A stretch of 64,000 bases of DNA from JACVRW01 sp963819635 (GCA_963819635.1 CAWFWX010000003.1:806001-870000), one strand, 5' to 3'. Shown: positions 33,329 through 44,194, counted from the stretch's first letter. Notes: generated by a model from the letters alone, not told the origin. A program made the numbers and translations.

Positions 33329-35195
33329 CTGTGCGTCCCCGGAAGTCGTCGAGCCAGACGCCGAACGACAACAGTGGCCACAGCACGTGTGTCCAGTCGT
33401 TGACGCCGCGGGAGTGCTGGGCCGCAATCCGTTGAGCCTCCGCACGGTCGAACCAGCCCTCTTCGAAGATGGCGCCACGGGCGAGCTGGTTGTCGATCAC
33501 CGGTGCCAGCGGACCTCGCAGCCACTTGTCGGCGGGCACCCGGAAGGCGGTCTTCCTGCGTCGCGGCGCGCTGCCCGGGTGCAGCGTGCCCAGCAGCCGG
33601 CGCAACAGGGCCTTCCCGCCCATGCTGGTGTGGATCAGCGGGGACACCGTGGCGGCGAACTCCGCCAGCTCGCGGTTGAGGTACGGCGTGCGCACCTCGA
33701 GGCCGACGAGCATGCTGGCGCGGTCCGCCTTCATCAGCACGTTGTCAGGCAGCCATTGCAGCTGGTCCAGGCGCATGAGCTCGCCGATGCCGGGGTGCAG
33801 CGCCTCCACCCGCCGCGCGAGCTCAGACGTGATCGTTCCGTTGAGGCGCTCCGGTGCAAGCGCGGGCCCGTAGAGGCTGCTGCGCAGGTGACGGCGACGG
33901 GCCGTAACCCAGTCGAGGTGCCGCTCGAGCGCCGGCTGGCGGACGGCCACGTCGGCAAGCCGGCGGATCCGCCAGTCGCGGCCGCGCACGGAGTACGCGG
34001 CGCGCGCCGCCAAAGCGCCGATCGCGGGCGGGACCCTGCCGTCGAGAGCCTCGGCCCGGTGGAGCCAGCGGTACCGCGGGTAGCCTCCGAACAGCTCGTC
34101 CGCCCCCTCGCCGGCGATCACTGTGGTGACGGTCGCCCGCGCGAACTCCGCGACCGCATTGAGCGGGACAAGCGCCTGGTCGGCGAGCGGCTGGTCGAGT
34201 GAGCGAAACAGCGACGGGACTCGCACGGCCACGTCAGCGCACGTAAGCCGCAGCTCGTGGTGCTCGGAGCCCACGTGGCGGGCCACGTCCCGCGCCGTGC
34301 CCGACTCGTCGACCGAACCGACGTCGTATCCCACGGTGAAGGTCTTGACCGGCGCGGAGGATTGCTGCGCGGCCATCGTCGCGATCAGCGACGAGTCCAC
34401 GCCGCCGCTCAGGAAAACCCCCAGCGGGACATCGGCGATCATGCGGCTGCCAATCGACTGATGGAGCAGCCGCCCGGTCTCCGCGGTGAGCTCATCGAGG
34501 GGCTCGGGGGAGCGACTCGCGACCGTCGGGGGGCTCCAGTAGGGGCGCACCTCGGGCTCGGCCATGTCGGGCCGCCAGGTGAGCATGTGTGCCGGCGGGA
34601 GCTGGTCCGCACCGCGGACGATGGTGCCCGGTCCCGGCACGTAGCCGAAGACGAAGAACGAGTCGACCGCGGCCGGGTCCAGGTCGCGGGCGCACCCTGG
34701 GCCCGCCAGCAGTGGGGCCAGCTCGGAAGCGAAGCTCATGTCGCGCCCATGGCACGTGTAGAAGAGCGGCTTCTCGCCGAAACGATCTCTCGCGAGAAGC
34801 AAACGTCGCTCGGCCTCGTCCCAGATCGCGAAGGCGAACATGCCCTCGAGTGCGTGCACCAGCGCCAGCCCGTACTCCTCGTACAGGTGCACGAGGACCT
34901 CTGTGTCGGTCATCGAGCGGAACGTGTGCCCCTGGCTGCGCAGGCGCTCGCGCAGCATCGGGTGGTTGTAGATCTCCCCGTTGAGAACGGCCCACACATT
35001 TCCGTCCTCGTTGCTCAGCGGCTGGTGACCTCCGGCGACATCGATGATGGAAAGCCGGCGGGCGCCAAGCGAGACGCCCGTCTCCGCATCCGTGTAAAGG
35101 CCGGCGTCGTCGGGCCCTCGGTGCGCCAACGCCGCACTCATGGCTGCCGTCGCGCTGCCGGACGGGTCGCTGGTCGTGCCGCAGATGCCGCACAT
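33321..35195 (-). CDS. asnB: Glutamine-hydrolysing asparagine synthetase
   Basis: 624 residues with both domains complete. MCGICG gives the N-terminal nucleophile Cys2 with RLSIIDVAGGHQPLSNEDG and NGEIYNH, and the synthetase domain has GVFLSGGVDSSLIA and EGADELFGGYPRYRW. Unlike the two lasso cyclases in this window it keeps the glutaminase Cys. AsnB-like proteins are frequent in exopolysaccharide loci, where they may amidate sugar carboxyls. It lies between the flippase (4-base gap) and a glycosyltransferase. Confidence 0.9.
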   Translation of the reverse strand: MCGICGTTSDPSGSATAAMSAALAHRGPDDAGLYTDAETGVSLGARRLSIIDVAGGHQPLSNEDGNVWAVLNGEIYNHPMLRERLRSQGHTFRSMTDTEVLVHLYEEYGLALVHALEGMFAFAIWDEAERRLLLARDRFGEKPLFYTCHGRDMSFASELAPLLAGPGCARDLDPAAVDSFFVFGYVPGPGTIVRGADQLPPAHMLTWRPDMAEPEVRPYWSPPTVASRSPEPLDELTAETGRLLHQSIGSRMIADVPLGVFLSGGVDSSLIATMAAQQSSAPVKTFTVGYDVGSVDESGTARDVARHVGSEHHELRLTCADVAVRVPSLFRSLDQPLADQALVPLNAVAEFARATVTTVIAGEGADELFGGYPRYRWLHRAEALDGRVPPAIGALAARAAYSVRGRDWRIRRLADVAVRQPALERHLDWVTARRRHLRSSLYGPALAPERLNGTITSELARRVEALHPGIGELMRLDQLQWLPDNVLMKADRASMLVGLEVRTPYLNRELAEFAATVSPLIHTSMGGKALLRRLLGTLHPGSAPRRRKTAFRVPADKWLRGPLAPVIDNQLARGAIFEEGWFDRAEAQRIAAQHSRGVNDWTHVLWPLLSFGVWLDDFRGRTDG

Positions 35196-35198
35196 GGC

Positions 35199-36608
35199 CT
35201 ATCCCCTGCCTCTCCCGCGTTGGCCCGGAAGCGACCGGCGAAGGAGCGCGCCGACGAACGCGAAGTCGCTGCGGCGCGGCAGGAGGTACTCGCCGTAACC
35301 GCCTCCGAAGTGGCGCCTGGCGACGACGAGCAGGAACAAGAAGGCCGCGTTGTAGGAGACGAGGCTCACGAGTGCAGCCCCCACGGCGCCGAGCGACGGC
35401 AGCAGGAGGATGAGGCCGGGCACGGTGATCGCGAGCGCGATCAGCTGCGCCTTTGCCCCGGCCCCGGGCCTGCCCGCGCCCGTGAGGGCGGACGTCAGCA
35501 CCTGCATGCCCGTGGCGGCGACGACGGCCACGATGAGGATGTGCGCAATCTCTACGACCCCCGAAAAGCGCTCGCCGAAAACCACGGGGACGACGAGAGG
35601 GAGGATCGCGGCAATCACGGCACCGGTGGCGACGACCGTGAGCAGCGACACGCGCAGTGCGCGAGAGACCAGGTGTGGGTCCCCCTTGGCGGTGCGCACG
35701 CCGAGGGGGCCCCACACTGCCGCGGTGACGAGCCCACCCACCACGGACGAGATGCTCACCGCGACGGCGTAGAGCCCAAGCTCGGCGGTGGGCACCAGTC
35801 GCGTCATCATCAGCTGGTCGAGCCTGACGTTTGCCTTGGAGGCGAGCGCGCCCACCCAGGCACGAATCCCGAACTTGAGTCCGTGGACCACCGTGGCACG
35901 GTCGACGCGAGGCCGACCGGCTCGTAACACGGGCGGCAAGACGGGCACCAGCTGAAGGACGCTGCTCACGATGGCGAGCGTTGCGGCCGTGGCGACGGTG
36001 AGCGCGTCGGCCAGATACAGGGTGACCACGCCGACCGCGCCGATGACGGGCGGTATCAGGCGCACGGCGATCGTTCGGGACCAGAGCTCGAGACCCGAGC
36101 TGATCCCCGCGAGCAGGTTCCCCGCGAGCGAGAACGGCAGCATCAGAAGCCCGATCAGGACGAAGGTGCGCACCACCTCGCGCCCGTCGGAGACGAAGTT
36201 GGCGATCGGAAGCGCGAGGAGCATGCCGATGCTCGCGGTCACGAGCGACACGGCGCCCAGCGAGCCGACCAGGCGCGACACGTCCGCGCCGCGGGCGGCT
36301 TCGCGCTGGGCGTAGATAGCCAGGCCGAGTGCGGCGATGCTCGGTACGAAGGTCAACGTCACGAGGATGGCCGCCAGCTCGCCGCGTCCGGTTGGCCCGA
36401 GAGCGCGCGCGGCCAAGGGCGCCGTGATCAGCGCCAGCGCGACGACGAAGCCCTCCGTCGCCATGAGCCGCCGGACCAGGGTCGAGAAGCGGACGTGCCC
36501 AGGCTCTCCAGCGCGGGTATCGCCCGCCGGCAGCGCGCCCGCACCCGCGGCGTCGGCCGCGGCCGCAGCCGGCTCGGACCCTATGCGTCTATTGAGCACC
36601 ATCCACAC
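35199..36608 (-). CDS. Wzx-type polysaccharide flippase (MOP/MATE superfamily)
   Basis: 469 residues with about 12-14 predicted membrane helices, for example FVVALALITAPLAARALGPT (with GRGELA following, a flippase hallmark), GVVTLYLADALTVATAATLA and AQLIALAITVPGLILLLPSL. It should translocate lipid-linked repeat units to the outer face of the membrane. It is immediately upstream of asnB and divergent from a methyltransferase. The start could be the first or third Met (36608 or 36602). Confidence 0.88.
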   Translation of the reverse strand: MWMVLNRRIGSEPAAAAADAAGAGALPAGDTRAGEPGHVRFSTLVRRLMATEGFVVALALITAPLAARALGPTGRGELAAILVTLTFVPSIAALGLAIYAQREAARGADVSRLVGSLGAVSLVTASIGMLLALPIANFVSDGREVVRTFVLIGLLMLPFSLAGNLLAGISSGLELWSRTIAVRLIPPVIGAVGVVTLYLADALTVATAATLAIVSSVLQLVPVLPPVLRAGRPRVDRATVVHGLKFGIRAWVGALASKANVRLDQLMMTRLVPTAELGLYAVAVSISSVVGGLVTAAVWGPLGVRTAKGDPHLVSRALRVSLLTVVATGAVIAAILPLVVPVVFGERFSGVVEIAHILIVAVVAATGMQVLTSALTGAGRPGAGAKAQLIALAITVPGLILLLPSLGAVGAALVSLVSYNAAFLFLLVVARRHFGGGYGEYLLPRRSDFAFVGALLRRSLPGQRGRGRG

Positions 36609-36659
36609 AACGCTGGCGGGGAGGGGCCTACTTGCACCGTCGCTGGCAGACTCCGGCGC

Positions 36660-37301
36660 ATGTCAGCAGGCAATCAGGCGCGCGCGATCGCGTACGAGAC
36701 GTCCCAGCTGGCCTCGGCCGGCGACTCCTGCCCTGAGATCCACGCCGCGGCCCTCGCGCACGCCAGGCCAGAGCCAGGTTTGCGGTGGCTCGACATTGGT
36801 TGCGGAACGGGCGACGTGTTACGGGAGATCCGTGATCGGCACAAGCCCTCCAAGCTCATCGGCCTCGACATCATCGACTGGCTCGCCGATGACCTCCGGA
36901 ACGACGTCGAGCTGCTGACAGGTCCCGCGGAGAGCGCACTGGACGGCGTCGAGCAGGTCGATCGCGTGCTGATGGTCGAGGTTCTAGAGCATCTGGAGGC
37001 CCCGTGGACGGTCCTGCGGGCGGCCGCGCGCAGAGTTGCTCCCGGGGGCGTTCTGGTCGTGACCACGCCGAACGTGGCGAGTCTGCGGCACCGGCTCGAG
37101 CTGCTGGTACGAGGGCAGCTCACGGCCTTCAGGCCCGACAACCTCCCGCACCTCACCCCGGGCCTCCCCCACGTGATCGAACGCGTGCTGGCCGACGAAG
37201 GCCTGCAAGCCGCGCGTAACACATGCCGGAACCGACGTCATTCCGCTCACGGGAGGCCGGCGCTGGCCACCGTTCCTGAGCCACCGGGTCGCGCAGCCTG
37301 A
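36660..37301 (+). CDS. Class I SAM methyltransferase, 3' end probably frameshifted
   Basis: The frame gives 213 residues with motif I LRWLDIGCGTGDVLREI, then LIGLDIIDWL, a VLMVEVLEHLEAPWTVLRAA segment and VAPGGVLVVTTPNVASLRHR. These match UbiE/COQ5-like methyltransferases of polysaccharide clusters. After about 37,215 the sequence looks unnatural, while the +1 frame reads AGTDVIPLTGGRRWPPFLSH, as expected for this family, so one extra base is likely. That frame has no clear stop before the kinase, so the true end is unsure. Confidence 0.75.
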   Translation: MSAGNQARAIAYETSQLASAGDSCPEIHAAALAHARPEPGLRWLDIGCGTGDVLREIRDRHKPSKLIGLDIIDWLADDLRNDVELLTGPAESALDGVEQVDRVLMVEVLEHLEAPWTVLRAAARRVAPGGVLVVTTPNVASLRHRLELLVRGQLTAFRPDNLPHLTPGLPHVIERVLADEGLQAARNTCRNRRHSAHGRPALATVPEPPGRAA

Positions 37302-37413
37302 CCTCCGTCAGCTTGATAGTTCCGGCCGAGCGGAAGCTTTAGCGCGTCTCCCCCGTTTGATCAGGGAGTCCGCTTTACGAGACCGCACGACGTCTTCCTG
37401 CTTCGGGGGCAAA

Positions 37414-39009
37414 TTGCAATCGGATACATCCACCAACAAGCTGGACCTGCGCGACTACCTCAGGCCGATCCTGTCGCGGCTGCCGCTGATCATTGCCGTC
37501 GTGGTCGTGGTCACCGGTGCCACCTACCTGTACTACTCGAAGAAGCCCGAGGTCTACACGAGCTCGACCCAGATAATGGTGGGTAACTCCGAACTCGACC
37601 GGCTGATCCTCGGAACCGACACCGCTCGGGACGCCAGGACGTCTGAGACGCTGGCTGTCCTGCTGCAGACCGAGCCGGTGGCACGCGTGGCTGCGCGGCG
37701 ACTCGGCTTCAGAGGCGATCCGCGCTCCCTGCTCGGAACCATCGAGGTCGGCGCCTCCGCGGACTCCGACTTCCTGCTCATTTCCAGCTTTGCCTCCGAC
37801 CCGAACACCGCCGCGGCGATCGCGAACGCGTTCGCGAAGGGATTCATCACGGTCACGGCGTCCGAGCGGCGGAACGCGGCCAGCGTCGCTCGCAAGGCGG
37901 CCGAGAAGCAGATTCGAGAGCTGGGAATCTCTACCGAGGACGATTCGCGTAGGGCGGAGCTGCGCCAGCGCATTGATCGTCTCGCCGCGATCGAGCAGTT
38001 TCCCAAGGCTGCCGCAGGAACACGCCAGCTGGATCCGGCGGTGCCGAACCCGGTGGCGGTGGAGCCCAATCCGAAGAAGAACGCCATCTTCGCGTTCGTC
38101 GTCAGCCTGATGCTCGCGATCGCAGGCGCCTTTGGCCTGGAGCGACTCGATCGACGCCTTCGTCGTCCGGCGGACGTGGAGAGCGTCTACCCCGTCCCGA
38201 ACCTCACCGAGCTTCCCAGCGTTGCGAATCCGTCCCCCAGCGCGGACGGGGCAGCCACGCTTCCGCAAGCATTCAGAGAGCCGCTGCGGATGCTGCGCAC
38301 GAACCTTGACCTCGCCTCGCTGGACCGGCCGCTGCGTACGATCCTCGTGACCAGCGCCGGCCCCAGGGAGGGCAAGTCGACCGTGGTGCGTAACCTCGCG
38401 CTGGCTTACCGGGAGTCGGGCGCACGCGTTGCGGTGATCGACACGGACCTGCGCCGCCCCACGCTGAACACCGTGCTGGGAGTAGAACGCCAGCCGGGCC
38501 TCATCAACGTTCTCACAGGAGCGGCGACGCTCGAGCACGCCCTCCAGACCGCGGAGGTCCATGTGGAGGGCATTGAGACGCTGATCAAGCTCTACTCGCA
38601 GAACGGCAACGGGAACGGAAACGGAAACGGAAACGGACACGCCGAGACAGACCTCGGCCGTCTGGCGGTGCTTGCCGCGGGACCAACACCCGCAAATCCC
38701 CCGGCCGTCCTCGCGGCGGAGCAAATGCACCGGCTCCTCGACGAGATCGCCAACCAGTTCGATGTCGTCCTTCTGGACACCGCGCCGATGCTGGCCTTCG
38801 GCGACGCGGTCCCGCTCGTGTCGGAGGTGGACGGAGTCCTCGTGGTCGCCCGGTTGGGAACCACGACTTCTGATGCCGCCAGCCGTCTGCTCGCGCGACT
38901 CGAGCGCATCCCCAACTCGAACGTGCTGGGAGTGGTCGCCAACGATGTCGGCAAGCGGGATCAGGCCCAGCGTGCATACGCCTATCACTATGGCTACGCG
39001 AAGGCGTAG
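37414..39009 (+). CDS. Wzz-type co-polymerase fused to BY-kinase (polysaccharide tyrosine autokinase)
   Basis: About 531 residues. An N-terminal Wzz domain has helix 1 SRLPLIIAVVVVVTGATYLY and helix 2 NAIFAFVVSLMLAIAGAFGL. The cytoplasmic BY-kinase has Walker A LVTSAGPREGKSTVVRN, Walker A' VAVIDTDLRRPTLN and Walker B DVVLLDTAPM. The C-terminus carries the Tyr cluster YAYHYGY for autophosphorylation. It controls chain length and export of exopolysaccharide. A GNGNGNGNGNG insert interrupts the kinase domain. TTG starts at 37357 or 37414 are both possible; the latter lies after a GGGGG motif and fits family N-termini. Confidence 0.9.
   Translation: MQSDTSTNKLDLRDYLRPILSRLPLIIAVVVVVTGATYLYYSKKPEVYTSSTQIMVGNSELDRLILGTDTARDARTSETLAVLLQTEPVARVAARRLGFRGDPRSLLGTIEVGASADSDFLLISSFASDPNTAAAIANAFAKGFITVTASERRNAASVARKAAEKQIRELGISTEDDSRRAELRQRIDRLAAIEQFPKAAAGTRQLDPAVPNPVAVEPNPKKNAIFAFVVSLMLAIAGAFGLERLDRRLRRPADVESVYPVPNLTELPSVANPSPSADGAATLPQAFREPLRMLRTNLDLASLDRPLRTILVTSAGPREGKSTVVRNLALAYRESGARVAVIDTDLRRPTLNTVLGVERQPGLINVLTGAATLEHALQTAEVHVEGIETLIKLYSQNGNGNGNGNGNGHAETDLGRLAVLAAGPTPANPPAVLAAEQMHRLLDEIANQFDVVLLDTAPMLAFGDAVPLVSEVDGVLVVARLGTTTSDAASRLLARLERIPNSNVLGVVANDVGKRDQAQRAYAYHYGYAKA
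38604..38638 (+). repeat. Hexanucleotide GGAAAC-type repeat in the BY-kinase gene
   Basis: About six near-identical 6-base units encode alternating Asn-Gly in a loop of the kinase domain. Changes in copy number would add or remove dipeptides without a frameshift. It is the only clear microsatellite noticed in the window. Confidence 0.6.
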
Positions 39010-39050
39010 CCGGCCGCGGCCCGCCATCCTCGGCGCAGCTTCCGTTGGAC

Positions 39051-40769
39051 ATGGCGGCTGAGGCGCTTCGCCCACGCCTCCTGAGCCCGGCCTGGAAGCA
39101 GTCCCGGCTTCCGGCGCTCGTCGGTGCCGCGGCCCTGATGGCGGCCGGGCTGCTCCTGATGGTGCGCCTCCCGACGACGGAGCCCATCGCGATCGTCTCG
39201 GCGGCCGGCGTCGGGCTCGTCGCCATCTGGATGTTCACGTCGGCTCGGTTCGAGGTCACTCTCGCCGTCGTGATGCTCTACATCGGCCTGGCGGACGGCT
39301 ACCTCAAGCTGAAGACCGGATCCTCGCTCGCGACACTGGGCCGAGACTTCCTCCTCTACGCCATCGTCGCCGGTGCCCTGGTGCGCTGGGCGATCAAGGG
39401 CCAGGAAGTGGACCGTCCGCCTCTGACCGGCTGGGTGCTGGCGTGGATCGCCGTGGTCCTGGTTCAGGTCTTCAACCCGGAGAACGGCACGCTGAGCCAT
39501 TCCATCTCCGCGATCCGGCCGCACCTCGAGTTCGTTCCCCTCTTCTTCCTCGGCTACATGGTCATGCGCAGCAAGCGCCGGCTGCAGGGCTTCCTACTCC
39601 TGCTGCTGCTCGTGGCCGCGGTGAACGGAGTCGTCGGCCTCATCCAGTTCGGGATGAGTCCGGAGGAACTCGTCGAGCTGGGGCCCGGGCTATGAGCAGA
39701 AGATCAATGGCACCGGCGACGTCTCCGGCCGGGGCTGGGTGGACGATGACGGGGAATTGCGCACCCGGCCCTTCGGGCTCGGCAGTGACATGGGCTTCGG
39801 CGGGATCGTCGGCATGCTCGCCATTCCCGCTGGGATCGCGCTGCTCGCGATCGGTTCCGCCCGCACCCGCGTTGCCGCCGCGTTGCTGTCGAGCGGAGCC
39901 GTACTGGCGGTGGTCACCTCGCAGGCGCGTGTGGCGGTGCTGGGCGCGGTTGTCGCGGCTTTGGCCTTTACAGCCCTCTCCGTCACCTCGCGTGGAGCCT
40001 TCCGCGCGGTAATGGGGCTGTCGCTGGCACTGGCGGTGTCGTACGCGAGCGTCTCGGTGTTGACCTCGAACTCGGACGCCGGCGCGTTCGACCGCTACTC
40101 GGACATCGCGCCGAACAAGGCACTGTCGACAGCCTACGACTACCGGCGTGACACGCTCAAGCTGATCCCCGAGTACATACGGGACTACCCGCTCGGCGCC
40201 GGGATCGGGTCGAAGGGACCCGCTGGCGGCCAAGCGGGCCGGGGATTGGACGGGGTCCAAGCTCAACGCCGAGAGTGAGCCGACCTTTCTGCTCATCGAG
40301 GTGGGCGTGCCGGGGCTCGTGGTTCTACTCGGGCTGATGCTGACCCTCGTGGGGCTCAGCATGAAGCGAGTGCGGCGCCTCGAAGACCTGCAATTGCGTC
40401 TGATGGTCGCTGCTGTCGCGGCCCCGCTGCTGGCCTTGCTCTCGACATGGTTCGTGGGCGTGAGCACCGCTACGACGCCCGGCTCCCCCTACATCTGGTT
40501 CGCGGCCGGCGTGCTCTCGTACTGGCTCGCTCGCCGGAAACCGGATGCGCACGACCGTGCTCGACCTTCCGCCGCCGGTCGCCGAGTCCCCGGTCGTGCC
40601 GTTGACGCCCCCGCCGGCGTCGGATCCGGGCAAGCGCCCCGCCGGGACGACGGTGACCGGGCCGGCCGAGCCGCCGGCCGCGACGCCGCCCCGCCGGCAG
40701 GGGCTCCCCAAGCAGGTGAATCAGCTGAGGAGGATGCTGGGCCAGGTCGTTCGCTCACGGGTGAGCTGA
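39051..40769 (+). CDS. O-antigen polymerase/ligase-like membrane protein, frameshifted
   Basis: Three frames join near 39,690, 40,230 and 40,540, and each join is explained by one extra base; the first lies in a GGGC run. The product has many membrane helices (GFLLLLLLVAAVNGVVGLIQ, GVPGLVVLLGLMLTLVGLSM) and a periplasmic loop with YDYRRDTLKLIPEYIRDYPL followed by GAGIGSKG, typical of Wzy/WaaL proteins. A Pro-rich tail ends LGQVVRSRVS. The stop overlaps the ATG of the next glycosyltransferase by one base. It is the second such protein in the locus. Confidence 0.78.
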
Positions 40770-41842
40770 TGATCACCGTCCTCTTCAACGACCGAGGCAA
40801 CGTCGTCGACGGCATCCGCGACCACAGCCACCTGCTGGCGACGAGCCTCGAGCGCCGAACGGGCTCGCCGGTCTCGGTGCAGAACCGGGTCAGCGCCCGG
40901 ACGCCCAAAGGGAGTCTGGCGGGCGACGCGCACACCATCATCCTCCAGTACAGCCCGTTCTGTTACGGACGTTGGGGTTTTGCGCCGTGGCTTCCGCTTC
41001 GCCTGCTCCGGTCGCGCCTGAGGCGCGGGCCCCGGCCGCGCATTGTGCTCTTCGTCCACGAGCCCTACGTGCCGCTGTCCGGCGGACGCGCGCTCCTGAT
41101 GGGGATCTGGCAGCGCGTGCAGCTCGAGGCGCTGACGGCTCCTCTCCGACATCGGTCGTGGCGTCCATCGAACGCTGGGCAGACGACCTGTCGCGGCGCC
41201 GGCCGACCCGCCCGGTGCGCCATATGCCGGTCGGATCCAACCTGCCGGACATGCGTCACGCGCGCACGGAGATGCGGTCTGAACTCGGCGCCGAGCCGGA
41301 CACGCTGGTGGTGGCGCTCTTCGGCCGCACCCATCCCGGCTGGCAGGTGGACCATGCCGTCCGGGCGATACGCGCGCTCCAGGATGCGGGGCATAGCCTG
41401 CTCGTACTGAGCCTGGGCGCCGAGGCGCCGCCACTGCCGGGGCTCGAGAACCTCACGGTTCACGCCCCCGGCCCGCTGCCGGCGCCTGAGCTGGCGCGCC
41501 GATTCGCGGCCGCGGACCTGTTCCTCGCGCCCTTCCTCGACGGTGTCTCCACGCGGCGGACGACGCTGATGAGCGCGCTGCAGCACGGGCTCCCGATCGT
41601 CGGGACCGACGGCGTGCTAACCGACGACCAGCTGCGGCGCGCGCCACAGGCGCTTGCGCTCGCGCCGGCCAACGGCCACGCTCCGTTCTCCGAAGCTGAC
41701 ATGTGCGCTGGCTGCTGACGGGGAGCGCCGGCGCGCGATGGCGAGCGAGGCGCGCGCTCTCTACGAGTCGGCGTTCGACTGGCCGGTGTCCGCCGAGGCT
41801 CTGGCGCAGGCCGTAGACCTTCCCGCGGCGACGAAGCGATGA
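40769..41842 (+). CDS. Glycosyltransferase (GT-B), frameshifted
   Basis: Frames join near 41,140 (one base missing) and 41,690 (one base extra). N-terminal MITVLFNDRGNVVDGIRDHS and IVLFVHEPYVPLSGGRALLM are followed by VASIERWADDLSRRRPTRPV and the donor domain TLVVALFGRTHPGWQVDHAV and ADLFLAPFLDGVSTRRTTLM with LQHGLPIVGTDG. It ends LPAATKR. The order is that of GT4-like enzymes. The start ATG overlaps the stop of the preceding polymerase-like gene. Confidence 0.75.
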
Positions 41843-41860
41843 GCGGCCGCGATCCGGCTC

Positions 41861-42977
41861 GTGATCACCGCACCGTGGGGCGAGCGGCTCGGCGGCGCGG
41901 AGGCCATGCTCTGGTCGATCCTCAGGCACCTCGACCGCGACCGCGTCGACCCCGCGGTCGTCTTCCTCCAAGCCGGCCCCTTCGAGCGGGACGTTGCCTC
42001 GCTGGGCATCCCGACGGCGGTGGTCCCGGCCGGGCGCCTGCGCAGCCCGCTGGGAACCAGTCGCGCCGTGCGCCGCCTCGCCGGCGTATTTCGCGAGCGC
42101 GACCCCGACCTCATCCTGAACTGGAGCCCCAAGACGCAGCTCTACGGCGGCTCGGCGGCGAAGGTCGCCGGTCTTCCCGAGCGCGTCGTCTGGTGGCAGC
42201 ACGGCGTTCCCTCGGGACATTGGATGGATCGGCTCGCCACGGCGCTTCCGACGGCGGCGGTCGGCTGCTCGTCGAACGCCTCGCTGGCGGCTCAGCGCCG
42301 AATGACGCCGCGCCGAGACGGCTTCGTCGTGCATCCGGGGGTCGAGCCACGCCGGCGGCTACCTACGGACCAGGCCGAGAAGCTGCGCGGAGAGCTCGGC
42401 ATCCCAACCGACCGCGCCGTCGTCGGGATTCTCGGGCGACTGCAGCCGTGGAAGGGCCAGGACCGCGTGGTCAGCGCGGTGGCCGAGCTGCGGCGACGCG
42501 GCCACGACGTGCATTGCCTTGTGGTGGGAGGCGATGCCTACGGCCTGTCGCCCGATTACGAGCGCGCGCTGCGTACGTTGATCCGCGACCTTGCGCTCGA
42601 GGACCGCGTCACGATGACCGGCCAGGTCGCCGACCCCGACCGCTACGTGAGTCTCATGGACGTGCTGGTGAATGCCTCAGACGACGAGCCCTTCGGAATC
42701 GTCCTGCTCGAGGCGATGGCGCTCGGGGTACCGGTGGTGGCGCCGGCCAGCGCCGGTCCCCTCGAGATCGTCGAACCCGACATTTCCGGTGTGCTCGTCG
42801 ACTCCGCCCGGCCTGGCCGCGCTCGCGGCCGGCGTGGAGCGCCTTCTGATCGACCCCGAGTGGCGCCACGCCGTGGCGGCCGCCGGGCGCACGCGCTGCA
42901 TGTCGCGGTTTTCCGCGACCGCCACCGCCGAGAGCCTTGTCAGCAACCTGACGGAGATCGCCCGTGCCCCAGCCTGA
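41861..42977 (+). CDS. Glycosyltransferase family 4, frameshifted near 3' end
   Basis: About 372 residues once a one-base insertion near 42,810 (a GCCC run) is removed. N-terminus VITAPWGERLGGAEAMLWSI gives the GT4 G-G-A-E opening. Then WQHGVPSGHWMDRL, VVGILGRLQPWKGQDRVVSA, and SDDEPFGIVLLEAMALGVPV with the E-x7-E motif. The last part reads LAALAAGVERLLIDPEWRHA. The start is set at GTG 41861; the ATG at 41839 lies in another frame. The end overlaps the next glycosyltransferase start by 14 bases. Confidence 0.82.
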
Positions 42978-44194
42978 TTCCCGACACGTCGTGCTGGTGG
43001 CGCACGACATCCAGGCGGTCGGCGGAATGGAGCGGCAGCTGACCGAGCTGATCCGCGGCCTGATCAGCCGCGGCTGGCGAGTCACGGTCATCTCGCGCAC
43101 GCTGCACCTCGACGGCATGCCGGGCGTGCGCTGGCTGCGCGTGCGCGCCCCCGCCCGGCCGTTTCCGATCGCCTACCCCTGGTTCTTCGTCGCCGCGGCG
43201 CTGAAGCTGCGGCGGGCCGAGCAGGGCGTCGTGCACAGCACGGGAGCCATCCTGCTGCGGCGCTCCGACCTGTCGACCGTTCACCTGTGCCACGCGGCGA
43301 TCCGCGAGCGCGCCCCCGTGGTTCGCGCGAGCCGCGCGAGCCTCGCCTACCGTCTCAACGCCGCCGTCGCCGCCTGGATGAGCCGGCTCACAGAGCGCTG
43401 GTGCTACGGCCGCCGCAGAACGGAGCTCCTGGCCGGGGTGTCCGACGGTGTAAGCGCGCGAGCTCGAGCAGTTCCTGCCGCACACTCGTGGGCGAGTCAG
43501 GACCATCCAGAACGGCGTCGACACGAACACGTTCCGGCCCGCGCGAGGCCCCGAGGAGCGCCTCCACGAGGCGCTCGGCGCGCCCGACGGCCGCCTGGTC
43601 GCTCTATTCGTGTCCGGCGAGTGGGAGGGCAAGGGGCTGCGCCTGGCGATCGAGGCGATCGCGCGCTCGCCCCGTTGGAGACTTGTGGTGGTGGGACGTG
43701 GCGACGTCGAGCGCGCCGAAACGCTGGCGCGTGACCTGGGCGCCCGCGACCGTGTGCGCTTCAACGGCCCGCTGGTGGACATCGCCCCGGTCTATCGGGC
43801 CGCGGATGCCTTCCTCCTCCCCACCTCCTACGAGACCTTCTCGCTCGTCACCTACGAGGCCGCCGCGTCGGGGCTCCCCCTGCTCGTCCCGCGCGTGAGC
43901 GGAGTCGAGGACCTGCTCGAGCACGGCCGGAACGGCTGGTTCATCCCGCGCGAGCCGGGCGGGATCGCCGAGCGCCTGGACACTCTGGCGGACAGCCGGG
44001 AGCTGCGCGAGCGCTTCGGCCGCGCGGCGCGTGAGGCGAGCCTGGGCTTTTCCTGGGAGACGATGGTCGACGCCTACGCGGCCGTCTACGAGGAGCTCGC
44101 CTCAGGCGCGTCGAGCGAGGATGTCGGCGAGAAAGCCCGCGACCTGGCGCTGCTGCCGGCCGAGGTCGAAGGCGCCAAGGTCTCGCGGCACTAG
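42964..44194 (+). CDS. Glycosyltransferase family 4, frameshifted
   Basis: One extra base near 43,455 separates the acceptor half (VVLVAHDIQAVGGMERQLTE, then LSTVHLCHAAIRERAPVV) from the donor half (VRTIQNGVDTNTFRPARG, FVSGEWEGKGLRLAIEAIAR, FLLPTSYETFSLVTYEAAAS). The S-Y-E-T-F-S-L-V-T-Y-E motif is the E-x7-E site. The natural 3' end may be earlier, because the last 30 residues overlap the convergent glycosyltransferase. Third in a run of three co-directional glycosyltransferases. Confidence 0.8.

Noticed and set aside
33321..35195. Possible third lasso cyclase
   Set aside because: It keeps the glutaminase Cys (MCGICG) and all asparagine synthetase motifs, and has no precursor-like small gene nearby, so it is treated as AsnB of the polysaccharide locus.
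41839..42849. 336-residue frame beginning at ATG 41839
   Set aside because: Its product is an Arg-rich shadow. The overlapping frame from GTG 41861 contains the full glycosyltransferase motifs.
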